Of a stretch of 64,000 nt of DNA, positions 52,657 through 61,780 are shown one piece after another (the first letter of the stretch is position 1; every line of letters starts with the position of its first letter). The translations under genes were made by a program, and so were the position numbers. The notes below the pieces were generated by a model. That model was given only the letters and a program-made list of their open reading frames with translations, ran no database searches and was not told where the DNA came from. Source of the DNA: Parvularcula sp. (lineage in GTDB: Bacteria; Pseudomonadota; Alphaproteobacteria; Caulobacterales; Parvularculaceae); the NCBI GenBank assembly GCA_002704915.1, contig PAIP01000062.1, forward strand, positions 176,103 through 240,102. The letters run 5' to 3'.

Positions 52657-54201
52657 TTACACACGCTCTCCGGCGTCAAGCTTTTCCAGGATCGCCCGCG
52701 CCCGGGCGCGATAGGAAAGCTTCGTTCCCTTCTCCATTTTCGCCCAGGTTCGGTACATCTGGCCGAGGCGCGGATTGCCTTTCAGCTTGGCTTCGTTCCG
52801 CGCAAGAAAATCCCAGTAAAGCGTATTGAACGGGCACGCGTCTTCTTCGGTTTTTTTCGACACTGCATAGCGGCAATTTTTGCAGTAATCGGACATGCGG
52901 TTGATATAGGCGCCGGAGGCCGCATAGGGTTTTGAGCCGAGTTCGCCGCCATCGGCATATTGCGACATGCCGATGACGTTCGGCGCCTCCACCCACTCAA
53001 AGGCGTCGAAATAAACGATCAGATACCATTCGTGCACGTCATAAGGGTTGATGCCGGCGAGCATGGCGAACAGTCCCGTCACCATCAGACGTTGAATATG
53101 ATGAGCGTAGGCGTCTTCCCGGGTTTGCGTCACGGCCTCGCGGATGCAGGTCATGTCCGTTTCGCCGGACCAGTAGAAATCAGGAAGTTTGCGCGTGTTT
53201 TCGAAAAAATTCTGGCGCACATAGTCGTCGCCGCCGCGCCAATACATGCCCCGGATATATTCGCGCCAGCCGATGATCTGGCGGATGAAGCCTTCCACGG
53301 CGTTGATGGGCGCATCGCCCGAACGATAGGCGTCTTCCGCGCGCTCGCAGACTTCAATCGGATTGAGCAGGCCAATATTGATATAGGCCGACAGGACGGA
53401 GTGATAGAGAAAGCGCTCGCCTGTGAGCATGGCGTCCTGAAAATCGCCGAAACGCGGCAGCGCTTCCCTGATGAAATGATCGAGGGCTTTCAGCGCGTGT
53501 TTGCGCGTCACTGCGAAGTGAAACGGCTCGGCGTCGCCGAAGTGATCGCCGAATTTTTCCTTCACCAGATTGATCACATCAATGGTGATATCGTCGGGTT
53601 TGAACTGTTTCGGCGAGGGCATGAAGAGATCCGCGGAGGCGGGCTTGCGGTTTTCCTTGTCGTAATTCCAGTCGCCGCCGGCGGGTTTGTCGCCCTCCAT
53701 CAAAATCCCGGTTTTCTTGCGCATCTCGCGATAGAAATACTCCATGCGCAATTGCTTGCGCCCCTCCGCCCAGCTTTCGAACTCTTCATGGCTTGCGACA
53801 AAGCGATCATCGGGCCTTATCTCGACATTGACGGAAAGTTCTTTCTTCCAGCGCTCGACCTCCTTGCGAACCCGCCTTTCGCTTGGTCCGGTGATAATCA
53901 GCGTATCAGGTTTGTGTTTCTTCACGGTTTTTTTCACGAGGTCTGTGAAAGAGCGTGCTGCTTGCCTGTCGTCGAGTTTCTGGTAATCGACGCGCCAGCC
54001 ATCCTGCTTCAGTTCTTCTGCGAAATGACGCATGGCCGACAGCACGAGAATGATTTTCTTCTTGTGATGTTTGACGCTCGTCGCTTCATCCCACAGCTCG
54101 CCCATAAGGATGACGTCCTTTGTCTTGCGCGCGTCTTTTAAGGATGACATGTCGCGCGAAAGCTGGTCGCCCATGATCAGGATCAGCCGCTTGCCGCTCA
54201 C
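52657..54201 (-). CDS. Fe-S cluster bacterial cryptochrome/photolyase (FeS-BCP)
   Basis: 514 residues from GTG 54201, which overlaps the upstream SDR stop (GTGA). It belongs to the prokaryotic (6-4) photolyase/CryB group: LILIMGDQLSRDMSSL at the start, a helical FAD domain, and four cluster cysteines at about 352, 440, 443 and 456 (DMTC, YCKNC, ACPFN). The spacing equals that of PhrB/CryB (350, 438, 441, 454). PFHFAVTRKHALKALDHFI and INAVEGFIRQIIGWREYIRG line the FAD site. DNA repair or light-sensing role; the chromophore is probably a lumazine (family knowledge). Confidence 0.92.
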   Translation of the reverse strand: MSGKRLILIMGDQLSRDMSSLKDARKTKDVILMGELWDEATSVKHHKKKIILVLSAMRHFAEELKQDGWRVDYQKLDDRQAARSFTDLVKKTVKKHKPDTLIITGPSERRVRKEVERWKKELSVNVEIRPDDRFVASHEEFESWAEGRKQLRMEYFYREMRKKTGILMEGDKPAGGDWNYDKENRKPASADLFMPSPKQFKPDDITIDVINLVKEKFGDHFGDAEPFHFAVTRKHALKALDHFIREALPRFGDFQDAMLTGERFLYHSVLSAYINIGLLNPIEVCERAEDAYRSGDAPINAVEGFIRQIIGWREYIRGMYWRGGDDYVRQNFFENTRKLPDFYWSGETDMTCIREAVTQTREDAYAHHIQRLMVTGLFAMLAGINPYDVHEWYLIVYFDAFEWVEAPNVIGMSQYADGGELGSKPYAASGAYINRMSDYCKNCRYAVSKKTEEDACPFNTLYWDFLARNEAKLKGNPRLGQMYRTWAKMEKGTKLSYRARARAILEKLDAGERV

Positions 54202-54929
54202 CAGGGGACGGCCTCGCCGGCATAGTCGAAAAACCCGCCCGACTGTTCGGGCGACAGGCGCGCAAGAACGCTGAGCAGATTTTGCGCGCATTCCTCCGGG
54301 CTCGCCGTGTAGCGGCCCTTCGCGTATTTTTCCGTCAGTGGCGTTGCGATCGTGCCGGGGTGCAGCGCAACGACGATGCTTTCCTTGTTTTGCCGGCTTT
54401 GCTCGATTGCGGCGCAGCGGACGATCTGGTTGAGGGCCGCTTTCGAGGCCCGATAACTCATCCATCCGCCAAGGCGGTTGTCGCCGATGGAGCCGACCCG
54501 CGCCGACAGCGTTGCAAAGGCGGTGCGCCCGGTCCGTTTCAGCATCGGCATGAAATATTTGAAGGCGAGCGCGGCCCCGATTGTGTTGACCGCAAACGCT
54601 TTCGCCATGGTGTTCGCGTCGATTTCCTTGAACGCTTTTTCCGGTCCAGCGCCGTCGACTTCGAGAATGCCGGCGGCGTTGAACAAGAGATCGAAACCGT
54701 CCCCCGGCGCAATGTTTTGCGCGGCTTTTGCGACGCTGTCTTCGTCCGTCAGGTCAAGCCGATGGCGGCTGCGCGAAAGGGCGATGACATGCGCGCATTG
54801 CGGGTCGTTTTCCAGCGCCTGCGTCACCGCCGCGCCGATGCCGCCGGAAGCGCCGATGACAAGCGCTGAAAATGCCTGTTCTGAAGACTTCGCCAGGATA
54901 TCAGTCTCCCTGCCCCGCTTCTTGCGCAA
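54198..54929 (-). CDS. SDR family NAD(P)-dependent oxidoreductase
   Basis: A short-chain dehydrogenase of about 235-243 residues. ALVIGASGGIGAAVTQALEN is the dinucleotide motif, LLFNAAGILEV the NAG motif, and SYRASKAALNQIVRCAAIE carries Tyr and Lys of the catalytic site; the Ser is in ATLSARVGSIGD. The start is unclear: TTG 54929 overlaps the DUF302 gene and no ATG is near. It is similar to the C-factor (CsgA-like) group often next to photolyases (inference). Its end couples to the photolyase. Confidence 0.85.
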   Translation of the reverse strand: MRKKRGRETDILAKSSEQAFSALVIGASGGIGAAVTQALENDPQCAHVIALSRSRHRLDLTDEDSVAKAAQNIAPGDGFDLLFNAAGILEVDGAGPEKAFKEIDANTMAKAFAVNTIGAALAFKYFMPMLKRTGRTAFATLSARVGSIGDNRLGGWMSYRASKAALNQIVRCAAIEQSRQNKESIVVALHPGTIATPLTEKYAKGRYTASPEECAQNLLSVLARLSPEQSGGFFDYAGEAVPW

Positions 54930-55401
54930 TTGCTTCCAGCGCGGCGCTCATTTTATCCGCGGCCGGATGATCGTCGATTCCGTATTCATGAAAGCTATGC
55001 GCCATGTCGCGCCAGACCAGAGCCACGCCGCCGTCAGGCTTCTCCATCACGAGCATTTTCAAAGGCAATTCAAGGCCCGTCAATTGTTCCGCCTGCATAA
55101 CCGGCGTCCCGCCTTGCGGATTGCCGAAGACGATCAGTGTAGTCGGCCGCAAAGGTTGATCCACAGACGCGGCGCCGGCAGCATGGTCGATCACGGCGAA
55201 GGTTTTAAATCCGCGCGCTTCGACGGCGCCTTTCAACTGCGCGAGGGTCGTCTCGAAATCCGCGGCGCTCTCATGACGCATGACATGCGGTTCGTGATGC
55301 ATTTTCATCGCCCCGGCCCCCGCACTCTCGGCCGGTTCCGCGGCATGTGTGGCGCAGGCGCTTAGCAGGAAAGCGGTGATTGCAAGGGCAAATCGTGTCA
55401 T
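54901..55401 (-). CDS. DUF302 domain lipoprotein
   Basis: 166 residues from ATG 55401 (GAGGAAA about nine bases upstream; GTG 55407 is the alternative). Lipobox LLSAC. After a Met/His-rich linker (GAGAMKMHHEPHVMRHES) comes the DUF302 domain: TLAQLKGAVEARGFKTFAVI, DHAAGAASV, TTLIVFGNPQGGTPVMQAEQ and LPLKMLVMEKPDGGVALVWR. DUF302 proteins often lie near metal or sulfur stress genes; role unknown. The His/Met linker could bind metal (inference). It overlaps the SDR gene. Confidence 0.86.
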   Translation of the reverse strand: MTRFALAITAFLLSACATHAAEPAESAGAGAMKMHHEPHVMRHESAADFETTLAQLKGAVEARGFKTFAVIDHAAGAASVDQPLRPTTLIVFGNPQGGTPVMQAEQLTGLELPLKMLVMEKPDGGVALVWRDMAHSFHEYGIDDHPAADKMSAALEAIAQEAGQGD

Positions 55402-55420
55402 GGGCACGTTTCCTCAGAAT

Positions 55421-56347
55421 TTAGTCTTTCAGCAAACGCTTAATGGCGTCGCGCTGCTCCATCAGCGCGCGATGCCCTTCTTCAATGAACTCATCGGCGC
55501 GGTCAAAGGCGGTGGGCATCGCATCGCGCATATCGGGCTTCACAAATATGTCAGGCGGTTCAGCGATGGCCCGCGCCCGCGCCAATTGCATCTGGAAGAT
55601 GTCGGCGGCGGCGTAGGCGGTCTCGAAGAGATGCGGTTTTGCCCCGGCGCGCGCTTTCGCCATGGCGAATTGCTGGTCGATGGCGGCCCGGGTGTCGTCA
55701 ATCAGCTTCGCGACCGCGCCGGTGACCGTGTCGGGATGGGTGGCGTCCCTTTGCACAGGCGTCGGCAGGCGTTCTTTCGGCGCATCGAACCGGTCGAGAA
55801 CCCGGGGCACGGCGTTCAAATCGACGGAGATCACGATATCCGCGCCGAGCTGGCGTGCGAGCGAGACCGGCGCCGGATTGGCGAGCGCCCCGTCCACCAG
55901 CCATTTCCCGCCGGTGTGAACCGCATGGAAAATGACGGGGATCGCACTTGAAGCGCGGGCGGCGTCGATCACAGAGCCGGAGGTGATGATCACCTCCTCG
56001 CCGGTGGCGAGATCGGCGGCGACGGCGCCGTATTTCACGGGCAGGTCTTCGATATGTTTGTCATAGCCGCGAAAGGCTTCGAAGGCCGGCGCCGCGTCGA
56101 TAAAGCCGCCGCGCTGGACCTTGAGGGAAAAACTCTGCAGCGCGGAGACCGGTTTCAGCGTGCGCGCCCAGCCTTCAAATTCGTCGAGCGCGCCGATGAG
56201 ATACGCCCCGCCCACCAGCGCTCCGACCGAACATCCGGCAATTGCGTCGGGTTTGACGCCGATTTCGTCCAGCGCCTTCAGAACGCCGATATGGGCCCAT
56301 CCGCGGGCCGCGCCGGAGCCTAAAACGAGGCCCATTTTTTTCGTCAT
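55421..56347 (-). CDS. Patatin-like phospholipase, RssA/NTE type
   Basis: 308 residues from ATG 56347 (AGGAT upstream). The oxyanion loop GSGAARG is at 10-16, the nucleophile elbow GCSVG holds Ser40, and the dyad Asp lies in KWLVDGALANPAPV. VKYGAVAADLATGEEVIITSG is the RssA-type segment. It probably hydrolyses phospholipids or lysophospholipids at the inner membrane. It lies downstream of nothing on its strand and divergent from cckA, with 206 bases between starts. Confidence 0.88.
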   Translation of the reverse strand: MTKKMGLVLGSGAARGWAHIGVLKALDEIGVKPDAIAGCSVGALVGGAYLIGALDEFEGWARTLKPVSALQSFSLKVQRGGFIDAAPAFEAFRGYDKHIEDLPVKYGAVAADLATGEEVIITSGSVIDAARASSAIPVIFHAVHTGGKWLVDGALANPAPVSLARQLGADIVISVDLNAVPRVLDRFDAPKERLPTPVQRDATHPDTVTGAVAKLIDDTRAAIDQQFAMAKARAGAKPHLFETAYAAADIFQMQLARARAIAEPPDIFVKPDMRDAMPTAFDRADEFIEEGHRALMEQRDAIKRLLKD

Positions 56348-56553
56348 GCATCGATCCTCTTTGGAAACCCACGATAAGTGGGACCCGCCTCGCCCCCGGT
56401 CAACGCCGCCAATTCCGGCGAGCGTGCCGATGCCTAGCCGGCCGCCCAGTGAAAAGCCCGAAACATTGAGAAAATACGGGCTGCCCGAGGTGGCGGCGAT
56501 AGACGAAGCGGGCCATAGTTCCCGGTTCGAATCACCCATTTCGGAGATGTCTT

Positions 56554-59259
56554 TTGTCCGGCGCAGACAATATCAAATCCCTGCGGGAAGAGCTCCTCGA
56601 CCAGACGGCGGGCGAGGCCGAGGGAGAGGCGGGAGCAAATCCGCGCCCGCATACGCGCGAAGAAATCATCGCGATGATGGACGCCGCCGCGCAAAAAGCC
56701 GGGAAGGACGATCACAAGGGAAAACACGATGGCGGCGGGTTTCTCAACGCCGCTGCGTTCTGGGTGCTCTGGGCGGGCGTCTTCACGGCCATTGCGGCCA
56801 TTATCTATGTGGTGATCAGCGCCCGCGATTCCGGCGGCGCCGGGATTGTGCTTGCCGGCGGTCTGGCGCTTTTGATCGCCGTTTTCCTGACCGGCGCGGC
56901 TATGAAGATGTTTTCCCCCGTGCTGGTGGCCGGCGTCATGCTACGCCGCGCGACAGGCAAGAAACCCGCCGAAGCCGTTGAGCTCGCCGGCGCGGAGATC
57001 CTCGGCGCGCTCGGGCTTGCGGAGCGGGTTCTCGACGCGGACCAGGATGCGCGCCTCGTCGCGCGCCGGGACGGCGTCGTCACTTATGCGAACCGGGCCT
57101 ATTTTCAGCTCGCGAAAGCCGCCGGGGTGATGGGCCCCGCCAGCCTGCCGCCGCGCATCGATCGGCTATTCGCCCAACAAGGCGCCGAAGCCACCAAGGT
57201 CTTCCGTCTCTGCCGAGCGGCCAAAAGCGCCGAGGCGGCGGAGGAGATCATCTATCAGACTATGGGCCTCGCCGGCGGTGGCGAGCGTCGCCGCTTTGAG
57301 GTGAGCGTGCGTCCCATTCGGGGCGCCGAGGACCATGTGGCCTGGCGCCTGCGCGAACTCCCCGTTGAGGAAAAAGAGCAGGACAGCCTCGCCGCGGCCT
57401 ATGCGGATTTCCCGCGGCCGGTCTTTGCTCTGGAAAAGTCGGGCCAGATCGCCTGGGCGAATGCTGCGGCGCGCGACAAGCTCGGCGCCCAGCGCGGGCA
57501 ATTGCAGGCGATCGACGACATCGTCCTCGGCGAGACTGGCGACCTTGTCAGCGGTTTGTGGCGGATCGACCGCGAGCCGATCACCGCACAGGTGCGCCGC
57601 CGTAATGCGGATCCAGCCGAAGCGACCTTCTCCGCCTTTCGCCGCGGCGGCATCGGCGAGGGCTTCGCCTGCGTCGAGATGGCGATCGATGAGAGCGTCG
57701 ACGAGGTTGAGGATGTGGCGCTCTCCGGCGATATGTCGGAATCGCCTTTCGGCGTCGCCATTATCGAAGGCGAAATCAACCGCGACGGGCGCATCGTTGA
57801 AGCCAACAAGGCCTTTGCAGAGGCGTTCGGCGCCCAGAAGAAAAATTCGCCGCTGGTTAAATCCGTGGCGCAGGCGACGCTCGAAGAGCTGGCCGAAGAA
57901 ATTCGCCGCAAGACCCGGGCCGGCGGCTCGCCGAAACCCATTGAGGCGACCGTCGGGACCGGCGCTGCGGCGCGCACCTATGCGCTCTTCGCCCGCCCGG
58001 TGCGCCGCAAGCGCGGCTCCTATGGCGTGCGCCGCACGCTTCTCTATTCCGTCGACGTCACCGACCGCAAAATGATGGAAGAGGAATATGCGCAGGACCA
58101 GAAACTGCGCGGCATCGGCGAGCTCGCCAGCAAGGTCGCTCATGACTTCAACAATTATCTTCAGGTCGTGATCGGACATTGCGACCGCCTGATGCTGAAA
58201 CACCCCGCCGGCGATCCGGCCTATGCGGATCTCGTTCAGATCCGCGAAAACGCCCAACGGGCTGCGAACACCACGAAACAGCTCCTTGCCTTTTCGCGCA
58301 AGCAGACCCTCAAAAAGGAAGTGCTTTCGATCACGGAAATCCTTCGCGATTTCTCGCGCTTCCTGACACGCTCCATCGGCGAGAAAGTGAAGCTCGAACT
58401 GGTGAACGGCCGGGCGCTCCCTTACGTCAAGGTCGATCGCTACCAGCTTGAAACGGCGGTGATGAATCTCGCCGTCAATGCGCGTGACGCCATGGGCGCC
58501 GCCGGCGGAACGCTTACCATCCGTACCCAGAATATTTCTGCTGAAGAGGCGAAAGCGCGTAACATCGCCGGCCTTCTCGATCAGGATTATGTGCTGATTG
58601 AAGTCGCCGACACCGGGCCGGGCGTCGCGCAGGAGATCGCCGACAAGATTTTTGATCCCTTCTTCACCACCAAGGAAACTGGCAAGGGAACGGGCCTCGG
58701 CCTGTCCACGGTTTACGGCATTATCCGCCAGCTTGACGGCGTGATCGCGCTGAAAAGCGCCGAAGGCAAAGGCGCGACTTTCGAGATTTATCTGCCTGCT
58801 TACGAGGCGCCCGACCAGAAAGTGGATGCGCCGAAAGAGGATGCCTCGCCGTCTCGCGCGGCCGAGCCGAAAGACCTCACCGGCGCGGGCCGCGTGCTCA
58901 TCGTCGAGGATGAAGATCCGGTACGCAATTTCGTCGTCGCCACGCTGACCGATTGCGGCTATGAGGTGAGCGAGGCCGCCGACGCCGAGGAGGCGCTGGA
59001 GCTCTTGGAAGAGGACATGGACTATGACCTTGTCATTTCCGATGTAATGATGCCCGATATGGACGGGCCATCCATGGTCAAGCAGGCGCGCGAAACCCTT
59101 GGGCTTCAGTCCAAGATCATTTTCATGTCAGCCTATGCGGAGGCGGCGGTGCGCGAACAGCTCGACCTTATCGAAGAGGCGGGTTATATCCAGAAACCCT
59201 TCACTTTGCAGGGCATTGCTGCAACGGTGAAAGATACGCTTTATCCGGCTACGGACTAA
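56554..59259 (+). CDS. cckA: CckA-type hybrid histidine kinase
   Basis: A 901-residue membrane kinase from TTG 56554 (GGAG eight bases upstream). Two transmembrane helices at 66-89 and 96-118 are followed by PAS domains (about 150-260 and 275-480). The H-box [20 protein letters not shown] has His530. HATPase motifs are [19 protein letters not shown] and [14 protein letters not shown]. The receiver has Asp830 in [13 protein letters not shown]. In Caulobacter CckA phosphorylates ChpT, which activates CtrA, so this protein and the CtrA site at the origin belong to one pathway (established elsewhere, inferred here). Confidence 0.92.
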   Translation: MSGADNIKSLREELLDQTAGEAEGEAGANPRPHTREEIIAMMDAAAQKAGKDDHKGKHDGGGFLNAAAFWVLWAGVFTAIAAIIYVVISARDSGGAGIVLAGGLALLIAVFLTGAAMKMFSPVLVAGVMLRRATGKKPAEAVELAGAEILGALGLAERVLDADQDARLVARRDGVVTYANRAYFQLAKAAGVMGPASLPPRIDRLFAQQGAEATKVFRLCRAAKSAEAAEEIIYQTMGLAGGGERRRFEVSVRPIRGAEDHVAWRLRELPVEEKEQDSLAAAYADFPRPVFALEKSGQIAWANAAARDKLGAQRGQLQAIDDIVLGETGDLVSGLWRIDREPITAQVRRRNADPAEATFSAFRRGGIGEGFACVEMAIDESVDEVEDVALSGDMSESPFGVAIIEGEINRDGRIVEANKAFAEAFGAQKKNSPLVKSVAQATLEELAEEIRRKTRAGGSPKPIEATVGTGAAARTYALFARPVRRKRGSYGVRRTLLYSVDVTDRKMMEEEYAQDQKLRGIGELASKVAHDFNNYLQVVIGHCDRLMLKHPAGDPAYADLVQIRENAQRAANTTKQLLAFSRKQTLKKEVLSITEILRDFSRFLTRSIGEKVKLELVNGRALPYVKVDRYQLETAVMNLAVNARDAMGAAGGTLTIRTQNISAEEAKARNIAGLLDQDYVLIEVADTGPGVAQEIADKIFDPFFTTKETGKGTGLGLSTVYGIIRQLDGVIALKSAEGKGATFEIYLPAYEAPDQKVDAPKEDASPSRAAEPKDLTGAGRVLIVEDEDPVRNFVVATLTDCGYEVSEAADAEEALELLEEDMDYDLVISDVMMPDMDGPSMVKQARETLGLQSKIIFMSAYAEAAVREQLDLIEEAGYIQKPFTLQGIAATVKDTLYPATD

Positions 59260-59312
59260 AGCGCGCGCTGGCGGCGCAGGGGCGGAAAAGACGACAGACC
59301 AAAGGCGGCGGC

Positions 59313-60026
59313 ATGCGACAGATCGTATTCGATTTGGAAACAACGGGGTTCAAGTTCTCCGAAGGTCACCGGATTGTGGAAATCGGGGCGGTGGAGATGG
59401 TCAATGGCGCCGTCACCGGCCGCAATTTCCACACCTATGTAAATCCTGAGCGCGACATGCCTATGGGCGCCTATGAGGTGCATGGCCTCTCCGCCGAGTT
59501 TTTGAGCGACAAGCCGGTTTTCACCCATGAAAGCGTGGCGCAGGCCTTTCTTGATTTCGTCGCAGACGCTCAATTGGTTGCGCATAACGGCATCGGTTTC
59601 GACCTGCCGTTCATGAACGCGGAACTCGAGGCGGCGCGTCTTAAACCGTTGGACAAGGACAACATCGTCGACACGCTTCATCTGGCGCGGCGCAAATTTC
59701 CGGGCGCCCCGGCGAGCCTCGATGCGCTTTGCGCGCGCTTCGCCATCGACACCTCCATCCGTCAGCGCGACGGCCACGGCGCCCTGCTCGATTCAAAGCT
59801 GCTTGCGGCGGTTTATATTGAGCTCACGGGCGGCGCTCAGGCCGGTCTTGATTTCCGCCGCGAGGAAGCGGATGTCTCAGGCGGCGGCAAGCGCGGGCGG
59901 GCGCCGGCGCGCCAGCGGCCCCGCCCGCTGGACTCGCTCATCACTGATCAAGAGCGCGCCGCGCATTCGGCGTTGATCGCCGAACTTGGCGATGACGCTA
60001 TCTGGAAAAAAGTGCTGGCGGGCTGA
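59313..60026 (+). CDS. dnaQ: DNA polymerase III epsilon subunit (proofreading exonuclease)
   Basis: A 237-residue DEDDh exonuclease. ExoI motif IVFDLETTGFKF with the Asp and Glu, ExoII LVAHNGIGFDLPFMN, and ExoIII HGALLDSKLLAAVY with the catalytic His and Asp in HGALLDS. The C-terminal tail, basic and Gly/Arg-rich (SGGGKRGRAPARQRPRP), probably reaches the polymerase. In many alphaproteobacteria it directly follows coaE at the origin; here it is 50 kb away with secB next to it. Confidence 0.95.
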   Translation: MRQIVFDLETTGFKFSEGHRIVEIGAVEMVNGAVTGRNFHTYVNPERDMPMGAYEVHGLSAEFLSDKPVFTHESVAQAFLDFVADAQLVAHNGIGFDLPFMNAELEAARLKPLDKDNIVDTLHLARRKFPGAPASLDALCARFAIDTSIRQRDGHGALLDSKLLAAVYIELTGGAQAGLDFRREEADVSGGGKRGRAPARQRPRPLDSLITDQERAAHSALIAELGDDAIWKKVLAG

Positions 60027-60028
60027 GA

Positions 60029-60529
60029 TCAGGCCTGACCGGCGGCCTGCTGTTCCCGGCGCTGGGCGTTCGCCACATAGATGCCCATGAAATCAATAGG
60101 CTCCAGCATCAGCGGGGGGAAATTGCCATTGCGCGTCGCGTCGGCGACGATCTGGCGCATGAACGGGAAGAGAAGCCGCGGGCACTCCACCATCATCACC
60201 ATTTCAAGCTGCTCGCGCGGCACGTTGAGAATTTCGAAGACGCCGGCATAAGTCGCCTCGACGACGAACATGGAATCGCCGTTTTCGCGATTGGCCCGGG
60301 CTGCGACGGAAAGCTCAACCTCATATTGATTGTCGTTGAGCGCCCGGCCCTGCACATCCACATTCACATCGATTTTGGGCGTGGAATTCGACTGATAGAC
60401 CGCCGGGGCGCGCGGATTTTCGAAGGAGAGGTCCTTCGTATATTGCGCCAGCACGGTCAGCGAGGGGGCGGCGTTCTGATCGGCGCCCTCCGGGGCGTTG
60501 GCGTTCGGGTTTGCGGGCGTGTCGGACAT
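60029..60529 (-). CDS. secB: Protein-export chaperone SecB
   Basis: A 166-residue tetrameric chaperone that holds preproteins unfolded and delivers them to SecA. LTVLAQYTKDLSFENPRAP, the strand YEVELSVAARA, ATYAGVFEILNVP, ECPRLLFPFMRQIVAD and PPLMLEPIDFMGIYV are the family core. The N-terminal 25 residues are a disordered Asn/Pro-rich tail. It converges on dnaQ with two bases between stops. The secB-fxsA minus-strand pair lies between dnaQ and the Tim44-like gene. Confidence 0.96.
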   Translation of the reverse strand: MSDTPANPNANAPEGADQNAAPSLTVLAQYTKDLSFENPRAPAVYQSNSTPKIDVNVDVQGRALNDNQYEVELSVAARANRENGDSMFVVEATYAGVFEILNVPREQLEMVMMVECPRLLFPFMRQIVADATRNGNFPPLMLEPIDFMGIYVANAQRREQQAAGQA

Positions 60530-60623
60530 GCGGGCGTTCCATTTTTATGGAGAAAAAAGAGCGCGCTCAATACACGCCCCATCCCAAAGCCGCAACCCGC
60601 AGGACCGCTGAAATCGGATGCGT

Positions 60624-61010
60624 CTAACGCATCATGTCTTCGCGGCGCACGATATGGCTCCGAATGGCCTTCAGCGCCGCCCGGGCGATCAGGCGCCGCA
60701 CCAGGGGTATGAGGAGCAGGAAGCCCACGCTGTCCGTGATAAAACCCGGCGTCATCAAAAACGGGGCAGCGACTACCAGAAGCGCCCCGTCCACGGCGGA
60801 ATCCACCGGCAGGCGCCCAGTCTCAAGGTCGGCGCGCGCGGCATAGAGCGCTCTAAGACCCTGTAGGCGGATCAGAAAGCCGCCGAGAAAGGCGGTCCCG
60901 AGACAGGCGAGAATGACCGGGAAGACGCCAAAGGCCTCTGCGGCCGTTAAAAGCACGTAGATTTCGGCGATAGGGCCGATGATGAAAAGCGCGACAAGGA
61001 TAAGCAGCAT
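60624..61010 (-). CDS. fxsA: FxsA family membrane protein
   Basis: A 128-residue membrane protein: LLILVALFIIGPIAEIYVLL, VFPVILACLGTAFLGGFLIR and GALLVVAAPFLMTPGFITDS followed by VGFLLLIPLVRRLI. FxsA in E. coli sequesters the phage T7 exclusion factor PifA; its general role is unknown. ATG 61010. It has a 94-base gap to secB, and is divergent from the Tim44-like gene. Confidence 0.9.
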   Translation of the reverse strand: MLLILVALFIIGPIAEIYVLLTAAEAFGVFPVILACLGTAFLGGFLIRLQGLRALYAARADLETGRLPVDSAVDGALLVVAAPFLMTPGFITDSVGFLLLIPLVRRLIARAALKAIRSHIVRREDMMR

Positions 61011-61081
61011 ACGGGGTGCAATCTCCAGCTATGGCTCCTATATAGAGGCCGCTTGAGCAATATTAAGGTTTTGGAGCGATA

Positions 61082-61729
61082 TTGGACGTTATGGATCCAG
61101 TGCTTCTCTTTTTCGCGGGCGTCGCCGCTTTTGTCATTTTCCGGCTGATTTCTGTCATGGGAACGCGCACCGGGCATGAGCAAAATCATGATCTTGAGGC
61201 GGTGCAGCAGGCAGCCCGAGCCCGCGCGGCGGAAAGCCTGCGCGACGATGCGGAGGAAGACGAAGCCCCGCCCAAGCCCGTTTCCACCAATGCGCGCGTC
61301 CTGCGCGAGGCCGATCCCCGCTTTGACGAAGCGGAATTTCTCGCCGGCGCCCGCGGCGCCTATGAGATGATTGTCGAGGCCTTTGCGGCCGGCGATCTCC
61401 GCTCGATCCGTCCTTATCTCGATGATTCCGTGTACGGCGCATTTAAGAGCGCCGTGATGGACCGCGAGACGGCCGGCTATTCTTCTGACCTCAAATTTGT
61501 CGGTATCGAACACGCCGCCATCATCGACAGCTCGGTTGAGAATGGCGTCATGTCAGCCATTGTGGAGTTCAAATCGAACCAGGTTCGCGTGACGCGCGAC
61601 CGCGACGGCGAAGTGGTCGACGGCGATCCCAATCGCATTGACCTTGTCAAAGATCGCTGGACGTTCTCGCGCAAGACTTCAAGCAGCGATCCCAACTGGA
61701 CGCTTGTGGGGACCGGCGGCGCTGAATAA
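61082..61729 (+). CDS. Tim44/TimA-like protein with N-terminal membrane anchor
   Basis: A 215-residue protein. One N-terminal helix (DPVLLFFAGVAAFVIFRLIS) is followed by a basic GTRTGHEQ signature, an acidic/Ala linker and the Tim44-like domain: FLAGARGAYEMIVEAFAAGD, LRSIRPYLDDSVYGAFKSAV and a beta-sheet ending WTFSRKTSSSDPNWTLVGTG. These alphaproteobacterial Tim44 relatives may act in export or assembly at the inner membrane. Start: TTG 61082 has GGAG five bases before, ATG 61091 is in frame but farther. Confidence 0.88.
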   Translation: MDVMDPVLLFFAGVAAFVIFRLISVMGTRTGHEQNHDLEAVQQAARARAAESLRDDAEEDEAPPKPVSTNARVLREADPRFDEAEFLAGARGAYEMIVEAFAAGDLRSIRPYLDDSVYGAFKSAVMDRETAGYSSDLKFVGIEHAAIIDSSVENGVMSAIVEFKSNQVRVTRDRDGEVVDGDPNRIDLVKDRWTFSRKTSSSDPNWTLVGTGGAE

Positions 61730-61780
61730 AACTTTGCGGGTGCGAAGTTCCAAGGAGCGCCGTTTTCCCGTGATGTCCGC

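Noticed and set aside
52960..54141. A 393-codon plus-strand frame
   Set aside because: Antisense of the photolyase; no motif and no ribosome-binding site. Similar frames opposite leuS (45086-46198) and holA (41466-42485) were dropped for the same reason.
56500..56545. GGTTCGAATC resembling a tRNA T-arm
   Set aside because: The flanking bases do not pair into a T-stem, and no acceptor stem, D-arm or anticodon arm can be formed around it.
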